Numbered from the stretch's first letter, positions 1-13,010 are shown. The stretch: 64,000 nucleotides of DNA from Marsupella aquatica (GCA_973895155.1 OZ316893.1:3286001-3350000), one strand, 5' to 3'. Numbers and translations are program-made. The notes: generated by a model from the sequence alone, not told the origin.

Positions 1-135
1 TAATAGTAGTAGTAGAAGGTTAGCAGCGTCCCATGCCGCTAAGCCGCGGAAACGGCCTCGCCAAGCGCGAAACCTGCGGGAATCGGCTTGAGCTGGGGGG
101 TTTCTTGGGTTTAGGGAGCCATGGGACGCACCACA
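1..135 (+). mobile_element. 3' end of a gypsy LTR, cut by the window edge
   Basis: These 135 bases match positions 10189-10323 almost base for base. That stretch is the 3' end of the solo LTR at 5654-10323. Both end in GGGACGCACCACA and then diverge at once, as expected at an LTR terminus ending in CA. The flanking GTACT (136-140) would be the target site duplication, but its partner lies outside the window. A second copy of this LTR family therefore sits immediately to the left. Confidence 0.8.
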
Positions 136-1571
136 GTACTATCCTCTATTCGTGTTTGTGCAAAGAACAGGTAGTGAAGGCTAGCTAGTATGATATGTCA
201 ATGGAAGGGTAATTTAAGGATTAATAATCCGTAATCTAAGGATTTTGAAGGTTGACCATCATGAACAAGTGTGACACTATATAAGAAGTGATCGAGAGTA
301 AATACATGCCATTCTATATTCAAGTAAGTTAGATTACTTTTGGTGACAAGCAGATAGACTCTGAATTGATGTGTGTAACTTAACATTTTACAAATGAAGC
401 TCAATTACATTTCAAACTTTATTAAAGTTTGACGAATTGAAAAGCGGATTATGTACGTAATTATAAAATCAAAATCAAAGTAGAATCCCTTGGCCCTCCC
501 TCTTTTGCTACATTAAGTGAACCCCCCTGAGAACAAACCCCCCCCCCCCATGTATATCGTTTGATGCATTAAAAATGCCTTGTTATGCATGTAAAAACAT
601 TACTTATCTTATCACATTAGATCCTTTTGTAAATTAGTACTAGAAAATTATTGTTCTTCCTGTGTTAATTTGTCTAAAACTCTGGTAGCTTATAGACTTC
701 ATGAAGGTAAACAAACTAGTACTAAAATGAATTAACAAAGGGAATATTAGGCTACACTATATCCCTAGAGGAATATTCCATAGTCTACATTACTTATTTA
801 AACTTCAATATATTGCGCCATTACTCTATCTTCATTTAAGAAGGGGGTATCAACCAATGACCTATTTTCAAATGGTACATTGGGGGTCCTTAACCCCAAA
901 ACAAATTGACATGAGCATGTAAGATTGAGGCAGCAGGGTATTTCAGGGTCACACAATAATTAGTATGTGTGACACTAATCTTGTGACATTTGAGATGGCT
1001 GATGTCGTGGCCAGCCCCTATAACCCTATAACCAGCTGGTATGCATTTGGTGAACTGGAATGCCATTAAAAAGCTTGGATGACAATTCTATTTACATAGA
1101 CCATATTGTAAGAAAGGATGGGTCGGATACAAAATAAATAAAGACCTAGACAGGGCCCAACAACAATTTCAATGTCCCAACAATAATAAAAAACATGCAC
1201 TTTGAACCAAATATGTCAATAAACTCCCGGAGTAAGCTGCCCAAGAAAGAAAACCATACACATGAACTTCAAATTTGAATAGCATAAGCATGAATTCAAC
1301 ATGGTGAGTGACTGCCTTAGAGGGATTAGAGGCAGTGGCCCCGGGCTTGCAGGGTCAACGATAAGGTTTCCCACCTAGCACATTCGCTCACATGCAACAA
1401 GGATGTTTGAATGCTTTCCCGGAGTCATGAATGCCGTGGGCCCCACCTAATTATGCACAGTATTCAACATAATAATGAACTTCTCCAATCGTCCTTCCGA
1501 CAATCCCACCGCGCACATCCAGCTCCTGAGGAATTCTGAATCAACTTCGTTGCAATATTTTGTACACAAGA
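136..1571. other. noncoding stretch before the transposase gene
   Basis: I see no convincing gene here. The sequence is AT-rich with scattered short open frames and one homopolymer of about 13 C near 538-550. It should contain the left end of the TNP2-type transposon, but I could not find a terminal repeat matching the region beyond 51.1 kb. Confidence 0.4.
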
Positions 1572-4500
1572 ATGGCAGTGTGCACCATGACGCCAGAACC
1601 GAAGGAACGATGCACCTGTGAGTACAAATGTTCGCGCTTACGGGATGGGTATGATTTTGTGAGCCCAAGGAATCGAAGACGACATGCAAACTATGACAAG
1701 ACAGGCAGGGTCATTCCTACAAAGTTTTTAGTGGACCGTGGGCATCCGGATGGCCATGGCCTATCGCATCAAGACGGTCATTCTGCCAGCTTCTTAGGTG
1801 TTCAAATGTCCCGACAAGAACTCAGACATACGGCCCCAACTTTGTTGTACAGGGCACTTACAAGAGGAGACGGGAATGATGACGTTGGAAGAAATGATTT
1901 GCAGGACCTGGATGTTGATGGGATTGGTCAGACACTTCCCATGCAGTATGGTATCCACATAATGCCTCGAAGAATACTGACCGTGGATGAAGCAATTTAT
2001 CGACAGACTTGGAGATTACAATCAATGCTTGACGAGGCTAAAATGCCTCAGGCATTGCAGGATAGCATTTTGAAAATGCTATTCGGGAAGATTCAGATTC
2101 CCCCATCTACAAATTTGACACCTTCACCCGACCCTCCATCCGACATGGAAAATGTAGGACTGGGCGCACTCTTGAAGCACGCTGGTGTGACGTGGGACAG
2201 AGGACGCCATGGAATTGATGCATTGTCATCATTCAAGGGTTTGTGTGGCACGTTTGAGGCATATGGTATGCCAAAAACGCAGCGGTGGAGAATGTGTATT
2301 GGACAGAAGCCAAACTGGCATGCTCCCGTAGTCCTACCGCCGTTGCACCAAGATGACCACAATGTCCGAACTGGATTGAAGTGCAGTTGTTCAATCGCAG
2401 GGACGAAGTGGCATCTAGCCAGGGATTGTTTGCGTTGTTCGGAACGTTGCCCATTGGATGGTTGCAGCACGGCTTGCAAGGAGATGCTCCGGTTTGAATA
2501 TTTCCCCATTCGTCCCATGTTGCGGAAGTTATGTAGCAGTCGATCTGTTTGTCATGAGTTCTAGGCAATGTGGAGGGACAAAGATAAGTGGTTTAAGAAG
2601 GATTCCATGCCCAGACCTGTGTACAAGGAATGGTGGGACGGCTATCGTACTTCCGAGCTATCCTACTTTTGGGACACTAGCACACAGTTTGAGATTCCCG
2701 TGTTATGCCGAAACTGTTATGCTTGCTATTCAACAACACCAAATAAATGTCCTGAGTTGTTGGATACTGCCAACTGGGATAATGTCAGCAAACAATACAA
2801 CTTCCAATGCTCAGATTGCGGATCTCGAGTCACGGCCCCGAAACAATTTGCAAAGGTTAGTGATTTCTTCTTGCGTTACTGTTGTTGCGCACTTTTGTAT
2901 GACCAGGGTATGGTATGGGTATTTTTAGGGTATTTATGGGTTATGATAGAGTAACTTTTGTCTAACTAGTGTGACCCACCGCATGCAGGGTGATCCCCGA
3001 AATATTGCACTCATGGCACACTGGGATGGATTTCAGTCTGCCAAGACTGCCCACAAAAGCACCTGGACTGTAGAGGTCCAAGTTTTAAGCGCCGGGTCTC
3101 AAACCAAAATTCCACCTATCCCTGTTCTTTTTATCCCGCCATGTGATGACGACGACGTAGGAAAAAAAAGATGAAATGCTTGGATGCTTTCTTAGAACCA
3201 TTCATAAGAGAACTGGAGGAGTTGTTTGTGGATGGGATAGAGGTGGATTACAATTACCCTGTGGAATTATTGGCTGAAGAGGATAATGTACCGAATGACT
3301 CCAGGTGTGTGCTACGAGCACTGTTAGCAGTTTTCACTGGAAATCATCCCGCACAATGTAAATTTGGGGGCTGGAATGTTACAGGTTATTCCACTTGTCG
3401 GAATTGTAAAATGAGCACTCGATGGATGAAGTGCAAGTTTGATCATCCTCGAAAGGAGACTGACCAATCACAACCCCGAGGTTTTCTGGGAAGGGCTGTG
3501 TATGACAACAATAGGATGCAGATGAGATATCCACCACCTACACAGAAAATTGAAGAGGTGAGGGAGGCCGCCAGGAACATGACCAGGGCAGAAACAACTG
3601 CAGAGAGGATGAAGATAAGCAGGGAGTGCGGGATTTCAAACATGACCAGGGCTTGGCGACTACATGAGCTTACTGGATTTTGTTTGAGCAAGGATCTGGT
3701 GTATGATACAATGCATATCCTTGCCTTGTGCCTTTTCAAGAAATATTGCGAGCTTCTAGTTTCGAGTGTTCCCCGTCAACATCAAAAACAGTTTGAAGAT
3801 GCTCTGGAGGAGGTTACTACTAGGAAACCGAGAGGTTTTGATGGAAGGTGGCCTAAACAACCTTTTGAAAGATTGGGATACTTCAAGGTTGAAGAGTTCA
3901 CGCGATTCATATTGTATTGTCTGCCTCATATCCTCCAACAGATGGACATTAGTGTCCACTCTGACCTTGGGACGCTTGGGATTCTTTTGGTAGAGATTGC
4001 ACGCCTCTTTTATATCAGAAGTAGACAAGAGGGTTGGACTACAGCCACATTGAAAAAAGGCAGGTCTCTATTGGCTTCTTGGAGAGTTCGCTCAGAAGAG
4101 GCTTGGGGCCCAAATGGAGCAATTCTAGAGCATGTTGTTGGTGAGTCATTTTGTTTACACTTGCTACATGACCATGATGACAGTGGGTATTCATTGTTGG
4201 TTGATCCATCATTGCACTGAGGTGATGTTCTAATCCCAATGTGTTTTGATCCCAATTTTTAGGGAGCGAAGAGATATTTGATGGGATAGAACGACATGGC
4301 CCACACTATGTTTATTGGTGCTACCGCTTCGAGAGGATGGTATCAGACTATGGACGCACCAGAACAAATCAGAAGGACCAGGAAGTCACTTATTCTCTTC
4401 ATTTTGCATGACGCTTTTTCACAAAAATATCGTCGTACATTTGGGAAGATGACGATGGACTTTTCCCTCATCAGAGGGCTTTGGAGAAAGTTCATGCATC

Positions 4501-4618
4501 CCTGCGTGTCCCTTCGGAGCATCATAAGGAGCACAGGTGCAGAGTCACTGTACCACCATCTGAATGCCCACACTGGCACGGGAATTCAGTGCCAATAGTT
4601 TCAAGTCAAATTCTAGCG
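1572..4618 (+). pseudogene. TNP2-like (CACTA/Plavaka-type) transposase, 5' part, interrupted by the MULE
   Basis: Likely transposase of a CACTA-superfamily DNA transposon. The ATG at 1572 opens a cysteine cluster followed by an R/H-rich run (SPRNRRRHA). A second Cys cluster follows, then an FEYFPIRPMLRKL stretch like the conserved TNP2 segment. The core block contains MAHWDGFQ, LEPFIRELEELFVDG and a GYSTCRNCK zinc ribbon, followed by HGPHYVYWCYRFERM. Two introns are clear: 2856-2988 (GTTAGT...GCATGCAG) and 4141-4262 (GTGAGT...TTTTTAG), and both keep the frame. The gene is dead: TAG at 2562-2564, a frame change in the A8 tract near 3162-3169, and TGA at 4409-4411. The reading frame runs ATT CTA GCG into the MULE at 4619 and resumes in phase at 26415. 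Assignment to TNP2 rests on recognised motifs, not on a search. Confidence 0.7.
4610..4618 (+). repeat. 9-bp target site duplication, left copy (ATTCTAGCG)
   Basis: ATTCTAGCG here is repeated exactly at 26406-26414. Nine bases is the usual duplication length for Mutator-like elements. Collapsing the two copies restores an uninterrupted transposase frame, reading I-L-A then M-E-L-W. Confidence 0.9.
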
Positions 4619-5648
4619 GGTATAACGACCGTGACAGTAAATAGTTAAAAGGAAACAGGAAACAGCAAAAACTAAACAGGAAAAATGTTCGAAAACAAGA
4701 CACACAAAGATTGCCAAGATAATATGTAAGATAGAATATTCCCGATATTACTACTGTCCATATGTACATATTGGACTTGCCCCTTATGTTTCTGAGACAG
4801 GATTTTTGTGCGAATGTTACACTTTTGGTGAAAACTTCAAAAGGATGGCAACGCAAACTCCGGCTTCCACATAGATATTAAAGTGTGTTTATTATGAGAA
4901 AAATATGTACAACTGACTGGGCTCGAAAAACACCAAATTTATTCATAAAAGACAGTCATTCATTACTGAAAAGCTTAACATATTTCCGACCAGCTTGTCC
5001 GAAGGTAATACAATGGAAAATTCTAATTGTAAGACTAGTCGAGAGGTAATCGACAAAGACAACCTTCGATGGCTAAAAACTCAAAACAAATTGAGAGTCT
5101 GAGGGATCATCCATCCTTCTACATTGTTGGGATGAACGACAGCCCACACTAGCGCCGGGCGATACTGAAAACCATATCATTCCAATCTAAAGATCCAAGA
5201 TCTTCCGATCTCAAGATCCAGGATCGCTGAACATATTGCCGACCGGCTTGTCCGAGGGAAATACAATGGAAAATCCTCACTGACGAATATGAACTCAATG
5301 TCACTAAGGCTAGAAACTCAGTCCAAACTTTGAGTCCGAGGAATCGCCTCCGAGATATGATTGCCCATGTTAGCGTCGGGCGCTACTCAAAACTATGGCG
5401 TCCTTCTCAAGATCCAGGATTGCACGAAGATCCACATTCATCGTCCACCCCTGCTTTCGCTCTATAGCAATCTTGCTGAAAACCAAATGTGCAAAATCAG
5501 GAATATCGTTGACTCGGAAGTCTTTGAGCTGGAACTGAGGAAGAAGGACCTGGACAATTTGTGTCGTGGAAATCGACACGCCCAAGGAACTCCGCAGTGC
5601 GCACTTCAACTTCCCAATCAATATTCGCTGATGGATCTTGGGGAGTGG
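4619..5648. other. left arm of the MULE, noncoding
   Basis: No supported gene. The arm contains two copies of the MULE palindrome: 5150-5164 (one mismatch) and 5371-5385 (TAGCGTCGGGCGCTA). An internal repeat is visible, with a CCGACC/GGCTTGTCCGA segment and TACAATGGAAAAT at about 4988-5020 recurring at about 5230-5275. A 108-codon open frame at 5361-5687 crosses the LTR boundary, so it is not a gene. Confidence 0.6.
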
Positions 5649-5653
5649 GATAG
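5649..5653 (+). repeat. target site duplication of the solo LTR, left copy (GATAG)
   Basis: GATAG immediately precedes TGTGATGCC, the LTR start. It recurs at 10324-10328 immediately after the terminal CACA. Confidence 0.8.
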
Positions 5654-8600
5654 TGTGATGCCTAGCCAGGAATCACTCGGCCAGTGAAGTGGGTAAAGTA
5701 GGAGTGCACCCTAGAAACACCTTAGTATAGGGACAAAACAAGGAAAATATAAACAATTAAGGGCGACTATGGAACCCGGGCCGAGGCCGAAGGTAAGGAC
5801 GCTGGGGGTGAAAACTCGATTAGGGTTAGGGCGCGTTAAGCGTCGGCGGCCAGGAAGGATCAACGGGAGGAAGAACCGGAAGAGGAGAGGGGTAAGGAGC
5901 GCTTGCAAGAGATGGTGGCTCATTTGTGAGCACGAACTAGGTAGACGACTACGGGAGGCCAACTACTGACAGTTGCTTAGGCAAGCACTCGGGGAGAGAG
6001 TAGATACCGACGATCGACCTAAGGAGGGTATGAGCAACGTCAATCAAGCAGCACATTTCTGGGGATGTCTGTTCGAACGGGCAACTGAGTACATCAAGAC
6101 TTACGAGGACGAGGAATCAGAAAGGGCAGCTCGAGAACGGCAGGAGCTCGCTCGATTGTGGGAGCTGCAGAAGACGGCTTTCTTAGGAGGCAAACTCATT
6201 AAGGACGAGTTCTTGTGGACTCCTACTTCCAATCAGCTCGACAATCTTCTGTTTTGCAAAGACAGCGTCGTCGGCATCCGAGAGGCCATCAAGAACTGCA
6301 ACGACATACACTGGGAATTGAAGGGTAGCACGGAAAGGTGGACCCAGGCAACGGTGCTAGGAGAAACCTCCACGGCAGCAAAGATGAAGAGGAAGGGAGC
6401 CGTCAACGATGAAGCCACCCCGGCAAAAAGAACAAGGTCGGCGGCACCAAAGAAGCCAGCCGAGCAGCAGAGCAGGAGGCACGGGGAAGCCGAAGAGGAG
6501 GAGGTTGATCCCATCAAGGCCATTCCAACCAGGGATGACACCTGGAAGGGCTGGGCGGCAACCCTACCGGTGGAGGTGCAACTACATTTTGCACGGGAGG
6601 AGGATGCATGCTTTACGACCATGCAGACCAAGAAGTACCAAGGCTTCATGGCCGGATCCGGCTTAGAGGCCTTTGTAAGATTACCATGGCTGAAGCCGGA
6701 AGTACCGGATTCAGACCTATTAGAATTCGTGGGGTCATGGGAACCCGAGACCAATTGCACAAGGATATATGGGAAGGATTTCTATCTTACTCCCAAAGTG
6801 ATTGCCGAAGTGTTTGGCTTGCCGATAGGCAATAAGACCAAAGTTGATACCAGGAAGACCTTGCCTGACAAGGAGTTCCGGTCGTTCCCCGGGCCATCAA
6901 CGAAGAATGGCTTCTTCCGGAACACCTGCACCAACCCACACATAGGAGAGATGATCGACTTCTTGCGGGTGACCATGCATTGTAACTTGCCGAGGGCAGA
7001 GATTGGCAAGGCACAGGTCTATCCGGCAGAGAGGCCAGACCCAAGCCGGCACTACAACGGGTACCTCCTCAACCAATTGAAGAAAATCTTGAAGGAGGAG
7101 CAGCAGGTAATCGGCATGCGGAGCGTGTCGCGGCTTGGCTATCACATGCCGCTGTTGTGCCGGTATGCCAGAGGTCAGACTTTTGCCCCAGTACTTCCCC
7201 TGCAAGTAAGGGCACCCGAGGAAGCTCCAGAACCGAGGCCGGTAGCAGAGAAGCCTCAACCACCTGTTAGCCCTACGATCGAGCAGGTGTTTAGACCAAG
7301 GAAGGAGGACTTGCCAATGCAGCAACCAGGCATACAGAGTCTGCTGAAACTACTGGAGAAAGAAAAGAGATCGGCATCGGCAACGACAATGGCAACGGCA
7401 ACAATGCAGGACACTACTCCAGAGGTAGGCCTACACCGGCTCACAAGAGAAAACCCCTTTGCTGGAGACAAGGAGAGAATCAGGCCGGAATCCAAGCCAG
7501 ATGTTCGAATGTATGTGGGAGTCTCAAGCTTTGAATCTGAGGCTGAATTGCCTGAAGCTCCTACGGACGAAGAGGAGAGGGAGAAGCCGGAAGTCCAAGA
7601 AGTAGAGGAGGCAGTGGAGGACTGCAGCCATGATAACTCCGGCTATGGGTCGGACCATCACGTTCCAGGAGTAAGGACCTATGGCCGGTTTGTCCCCACA
7701 CTTCCAAGGGTAGTGCGAGGGGACCCCAACCAGCAGAGTAGCCCTGAGTCTCCCCCACCAGATGTTGCTCCCCCGAGCTTTGACAGCATAAAACAGATGG
7801 CGCAGGAATTTCAGGAGTGAATCAGGCAGGAAGAGGAGGCAGCCCTGGCTAGAGAAAAGGATTTTCCACGAGGAGATTGGCCGGAGGACATCAGGCGGCT
7901 AGCCGAAAAAGGAAGCAAACCTCTAGCCACGATTAAAGAGATCCGCAAGACGGCTTGGGAGCAGAGGCCGCGATGGGCGATGCCGATCACTTCTACTTAC
8001 TCCACCTACGCTAAGAATAGAGCCATGGAGTATGGTGAGATGTGTGGGGAACTTGCGCTCGGCATCTTTGGAGAGGAGTTGGAGGTAGGACCCTTTTTCC
8101 ATAGGGAGCAGTTGGAGAAGCACCAGTTAGAAGAAGCGGTGGCTTTGGAGAGAAGCAAGAAGGACGAGGTCATTCGGCGGCTTAGGAGAATGGAAGCCGA
8201 GATTGAAGATCTAAGGGCGGCCAAGAAAGCCCAAGATGAACTGCGGATTAAACGGCATGAGCTGAACATCATGCAGGGGCAGTTGGACACCGCGCAGGCT
8301 GATAATCAGAATATCAAGGATAAACTGACTCAGACGCAGGGAGAGTTGGCCGATACGATCAAAGAGAGGGAGAAGTGGAAGCGAGAGCTAAGGAATGCAG
8401 AGGAGGCCCACATAACAGCCAACACCCGGGCCATGGCGGAGACCCAAAGAAAGGAATGGGCGTTGAAGGGGGAGCTCGAGAAAATCCGCAGAGCCCTTGA
8501 GCAGAAGGAGGTCAAGTTAGGAAAATCCTATCAAGGGATTATGGCGCTGCAGCAAGAGCTTGCGTCCCTGACGGCCAGCTTCAAGGCCGACCTAAGGCAG

Positions 8601-10323
8601 AAGGACGAGATGCTCGATCAGACTTACGCCAAGATGAATCAGATGGAGTCTGTCATCATTGCAGAGCTCGACAAGGAGCTAAGAGCAACCCGGGAGGAGA
8701 GGGCTACCTTGAAGAAAGAACGGGAGGAAGCCCAGAAGGAACTAGAGGAGGCGCGCAAGGACCTGGATGAGACCCAGGAGGAGTTGGAGGAAATCACGAG
8801 GAAGATGGAGAACCTCCAGCGGCGGGCCGACAACCAAATAGAGCGGCTGAAGAAACAAGCCACAGTATTTAAGTGCTTGTCTTCATCAGGCCCAACTCCA
8901 ATTGGGGTAACCAAGTTACCAGGAGTGGTACTGGCCGAAGAAAAAGCCGCGCCACCTGCACCAGTGCCGGAAGTAAGTGGGAGGGGGAAGGGACCAGTTG
9001 CCGAACCAGAAAAGAAGAAGAAGCGGAAACCTTCAGGGTCAAGGAATAATACGACTCCACTGGCCGTGGTGACCAAGGAGGTAGACCCAGCACCAACCTC
9101 CGGCATGAACACGGCAATAGATCCCGCTATCACCAAGGGTGGGGAAGGTGCGGCCCAAGCCGAACTACTCAATCATGAGGCCGGTATCCCAGATCCGCCT
9201 CTTGAGCAAGCCTGGGAAACCGTAGCCGAGGCTGAGGCCATAGCCGAGAATGATTCCCGAGCCGATGCCGACGCCGATGGTGGACCCAGTCAGGCCGATG
9301 GAGAGTTGACTCAGTCAAGGGCAGGTAATCTGTCAGAAAACGAACCTACGGCAGTGGCTGAGGAGGAAGCGTTGGGGGCGTCCATTGAGGATCCACCACC
9401 GGTGTCGTGACGGTGCAAGGGCGCCGTTCCTTTTAGGAAGGGCGGACGTGGAGGGAGGAGGCGTGAGTGGGCAGGACGGACGCTGATCTCCACGTTTAGG
9501 ATTAGGATCAGGACCAGGAGCGGCCCTGACACATAGCTTAGTGGGATTGCGGTTCCACTAGTAGGAGCAACACTTGTGCTCCTGCCTTGCTGTACATAGG
9601 TAGATCCGGGCAAGTAGATTATTGTTAGGTAGATTAGGCTTACGCTGCAAAGAATTAGGCGGATCCACTACCAGGATAAGTACCTGGGCAGCGGGGAGCT
9701 CAGGGCCTCTTCTTAGCAAGTTTTTAGTTTGCACCAGCCGGGCTGGGATCAAGTAGTAAGAGAAGCTCTCGGTTAGTCATACAGTGACCCTTGTGTATAT
9801 TCATGTTTCCTCATGCCTAAGAGCTTAATAGAGTTGGCCTCACGGCTTAGTTCGCAGAACTTGTGTATGAGATGTACTATTTGTATGGCAAGTGCATGGT
9901 ATGACTCAGTCAGAATGAGTCATTTTGCTATTTGTGTGTCGCATTAACTTGTGTGAAGAGTGCCCACATCAACCAGAAGGAAGGAAAGTAAGCGGGGGAG
10001 TGAGAGTTGGATGTGTCGAGCTGAGAGAGGTCTTAGCGGCTTAACCAAGCCTATTGGGGATCATTCCGGCGGCGGAATCCAAACATACCTAACAAGAAGG
10101 AGGGGAAGACGAGGGAAGGCCTAGATTAGGCCGGTTACGTATCTCATGACCCGATGAAGGATCTGTCCAGTATATGTGTGTAAAATGTTAATAGTAGTAG
10201 GAGAAGGTTAGCAGCGTCCCATGCCGCTAAGCCGTGGAACCGGCCTCGCCAAGCGCGAAACCTGCGGGAATCGGCTTGAGCTGGGGGGTTTCTTGGGTTT
10301 AGGGAGCGATGGGACGCACCACA
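5654..10323 (+). mobile_element. Ty3/gypsy solo LTR, 4.67 kb, with an internal coding frame
   Basis: The segment starts TGTGATGCC, ends CACCACA and is flanked by GATAG on both sides. Its first bases match the start of the complete gypsy LTR at 34136 (TGTGACGCC). Near its 3' end, 10063-10078 (TTCCGGCGGCGGAA core followed by an AAACATACCTA-like stretch) matches 36995-37010 in that LTR. There is no internal retroviral domain, so this is a solo LTR formed by unequal recombination. At 4.67 kb it is very long for a plant LTR, and most of it is one long reading frame. It is inserted in the left arm of the MULE. Confidence 0.8.
5769..9410 (+). pseudogene. LTR-encoded protein with a mobile-domain-like N-part and long coiled coil, two internal stops
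   Basis: One frame runs from ATG 5769 to the TGA at 9408-9410 (1213 codons), broken only by TGA at 5967-5969 and 7818-7820. The order is: a very basic N-terminus; a KR-rich, NLS-like stretch; a globular region near residues 270-420 with DFYLTPKVIAEVFGLPIG, which resembles the (L)xxVIAxxxGLPxG core of plant transposon-protein and mobile domains; a Pro/Glu-rich linker; about 290 residues of heptad-rich coiled coil (roughly residues 770-1040); and an Ala/Glu-rich acidic tail. Nothing resembles gag, protease, RT or integrase. The function is unknown. The long frame, with only two TGA stops, suggests it was under selection until recently. Both stops could derive from CGA. Confidence 0.6.
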
Positions 10324-10328
10324 GATAG
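10324..10328 (+). repeat. target site duplication of the solo LTR, right copy (GATAG)
   Basis: Exact repeat of 5649-5653, directly after the LTR terminus CACA. Confidence 0.8.
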
Positions 10329-11409
10329 TGAATCGAGAAACGTTCCTGAAATGGTCTAGGGGGAGAATCGGGAAGCCATGGAATGTTTCGATCCCCAGGA
10401 CTCATCCCTTCATCACGAGGCAAGAAAATATGATTTCGAATGTCCGATGTCTCCGTCACGACACTCTCATTGTCCACAATGGATGTGGATGAAAGATTAG
10501 TTTCCGATTGCGCCACCAACAATGGGACATGGCGCGGTGGCCTTGCGCCGCTACCATTACCAATGTTCGGGACTCCATGCTCCATCACTCTGGAATCAGG
10601 ATGGAATGACTTACTTTCTTCAAATGATGCAAAATGAGGAACGGGAAAGGAAAAAAGCGCTGTAAACCCAAAACAAAAACTCTCTCTATGAACAACGTCC
10701 GAAAAGTTTTGGGGAAACAGAAGTGGATCTCATTCCTTGTATAGGCGTAGTTACCGGAGGGAACGGCCCAATGCCAATGAGGAGGAAAAAAATCCGATAG
10801 AATCGACAAGAATTCCAACGGTAACAATCCCTAACAACGGATCCAAAGACCAGCATAAGAGACAATTTGGCTAACGCCAGGCGCTATCAAAGTGAAACAG
10901 TAATTATCATCACTGATGGACGAGAACATAAAAGACTGGGAAACAAAATTGGCGTTGACTGTGTCTTTCGAAAATGCCAACAATTCAAATATATAAAAAT
11001 TAAGGTTAAGGGTTTCCCATTTTTACCAAATAACGATGAGAGAAAATAGTCATTTAACGGCAGTATTCGAAACCGACCAACGACCATTGGACAATATTTG
11101 TTGCCTATCAATAGACTCCAACGGTAACAATGTCCGCGATACACACCTGTTTGGCTAACGCCCGACGCTAACAAAAAATCACAAAAAATTGGCTAACGCC
11201 TGGCGCTATCCAACATAGGTCCCAAGAATTCAAAATATTCACTCCCAATCTTGGTCGAGATAATCCAATGATTTTGTATAAGTCTCTAAAACTCTAGACT
11301 TATAGAGATTCAAGATTCAATAGAACTTGGACCTCACGAATGACGCAAATAAACCGAGAACATAGTATTTATTATATGTGGATTCTTGAAATTGGTTTAC
11401 AATGAAATT
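10329..11409. other. MULE noncoding segment with palindrome copies
   Basis: This continues the left arm interrupted by the solo LTR. Palindrome variants lie at 10872-10886 (TAACGCCAGGCGCTA), 11156-11170 (TAACGCCCGACGCTA) and 11194-11208 (TAACGCCTGGCGCTA). Open frames here are short and not convincing. The segment AACGGTAACAATG/TCC near 10817 recurs near 11109. Confidence 0.6.
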
Positions 11410-12232
11410 CTAATCGGAGGAATCTGCCTCACTACTCTTGGACCTATCGGTAGATTCCGCCTCATCGTCCACAAACTCACTTCTACAAATGTCATCCACA
11501 AACCTCCTCACCAAAAACTTCCTATCACAACCTCTCCTTAGACGAAGGCCCTTCGTTTCCCAAGACAATGTTCGGCACCTCTCAACTTTTCTGGCCGCCT
11601 TCTCTGCGTATGATGGAAGGATAAATGGTTTTTCTGGTGTCATCTCCAATGCTTCAGCAATCGTTTTCCGAAGGTCAAACCTTCTCCGCATATTCCACTC
11701 CGACCTGAAAGTTTTCTTAGATATTAAAAATCTGTACATGTAAAAATATCTTATTGAAAACAGTCGTGAATTTGGATCGGGCTTACGAGCATTACTGAGA
11801 AGACTCCTCATCCTCGGATTCAGATTCTGATCCCAAAGTATTTCTCTTATCTTCCTCGTCATCTCCAAGATCGACGACGGGAACATCTTCCTCATCAGGT
11901 TCCCCAGCACCATCCGCCTCGCTCTCTTCAGAATCAAAGTTTAAAATTGATCTAACTCTGTCCAACTTCTCTTTCCCCTTCCTTGAGATTGTCTTTTCTG
12001 GAGTCAAAGTTGACTTTGGCTCCAAAATGTCATCTAGCATAAATCTTGTAGCAGTCACAAACTCTCTCCGCCCTTCGACACCAATAACAAATCTACCACA
12101 AACACGATTTCGGACCGATCGAGAAGTGTGTCGGAGTTCTCGTTTAGCCCGATCCCATTTTTTTTCTAAGGCAATGCAATGACCGATAAAACTGGCAAAA
12201 ACTCTTCGAAACGCCACTTTCCTCCATTGCAT
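11410..12232 (-). CDS. hypothetical acidic protein, two exons
   Basis: Not recognised. Exon 1 reads from ATG at 12232 down to 11796 and exon 2 from 11704 to 11410. The intron (11705-11795, 91 bp) has GTAATG and TTTCAG borders and joins in frame as ...SSQSEWNMRRRF. The product is about 240 residues: a basic N-terminal half (KRELRHTSRSVRNRVCGRF), an acidic middle rich in E, D and S (SESESEDEESS), a basic stretch, and an acidic end (SEADSSD). There is no membrane segment or catalytic motif I know. The intron lacks the MULE palindrome found in the neighbouring gene's introns, which suggests this gene belongs to the nested palindrome-B block rather than to the MULE proper. Confidence 0.5.
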
Positions 12233-12367
12233 CGCCGCGGGAATGCAGGGAGCGATACGTGCATCGGGTTTTACATTTCGTCAGTGAAAAAGTCCGAACT
12301 GCGAGTAACTTGGTCCGAACCGCGTAATCCAGGAACGACCACGCACTAACCCAGGTAAAGGGGAAAC

Positions 12368-12402
12368 TTAACCATGGTTAAGGGGAAATTAACCATGGTT
12401 TA
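12368..12402. repeat. twin palindrome TTAACCATGGTTAA
   Basis: A perfect 14-bp palindrome at 12368-12381 is followed 7 bases later by a one-mismatch copy at 12389-12402. It sits upstream of the acidic-protein gene and beside the palindrome-B cluster. Role unknown. Confidence 0.6.
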
Positions 12403-13010
12403 GAGCGTCTCCATAAAGAGGAGCGGGCTGCCCATAAAACGTTTGCTTTCGCCAGAGCAAATATCTCCTGACTGAGAGCGAATACCAAACTCCCATCGAG
12501 TCTTACATTCCTCCCAAGCGATTCGACTCTTTCTACCGAAAACCCGATAAATTTATCGGAACAGCCATTCCTTTTAAAGTTCTCCATGTAAGACTAACTA
12601 GTCATTTAGTGTAAAATGTCTAGATCCGAGCGGACTGCGATAAATTTATCGCATTCTACATTCCTCTGTTGCAATCATTTGATCCAGTGTTTAGAGAGGT
12701 GTTGCCTTCATTCCGATAAATTTATCGGAGTCTTCATTCCTTTCATGGAAAGAGGAGTAATTGAGAATCCGATAAATTTATCGGAGTTGTCATTTTTGTG
12801 AAAGATTGAATTCAGGGCTTAGGTGTCTGAGGAAGTCATATTTTCAATTCGAATGCGGAGTGCGATAAACTTATTGCATCCTCCTCTGAGAATAATTTTC
12901 CTTTGTTTTGTTTGGAGACTCATCTTCATCTCTGATGTAGCAGTGTTGCCGGGTTTAGGAGGCACAACGGAAGGTCGATTGCACTCCGTGGACAACAGGT
13001 ATTGTGACAA

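Noticed and set aside
538-550. Run of about 13 C
   Set aside because: A single homopolymer with no associated structure; possible sequencing artefact.
5361-5687. 108-codon plus-strand open frame
   Set aside because: It crosses the solo LTR boundary at 5654, so it cannot be one gene, and it has no recognisable motif.
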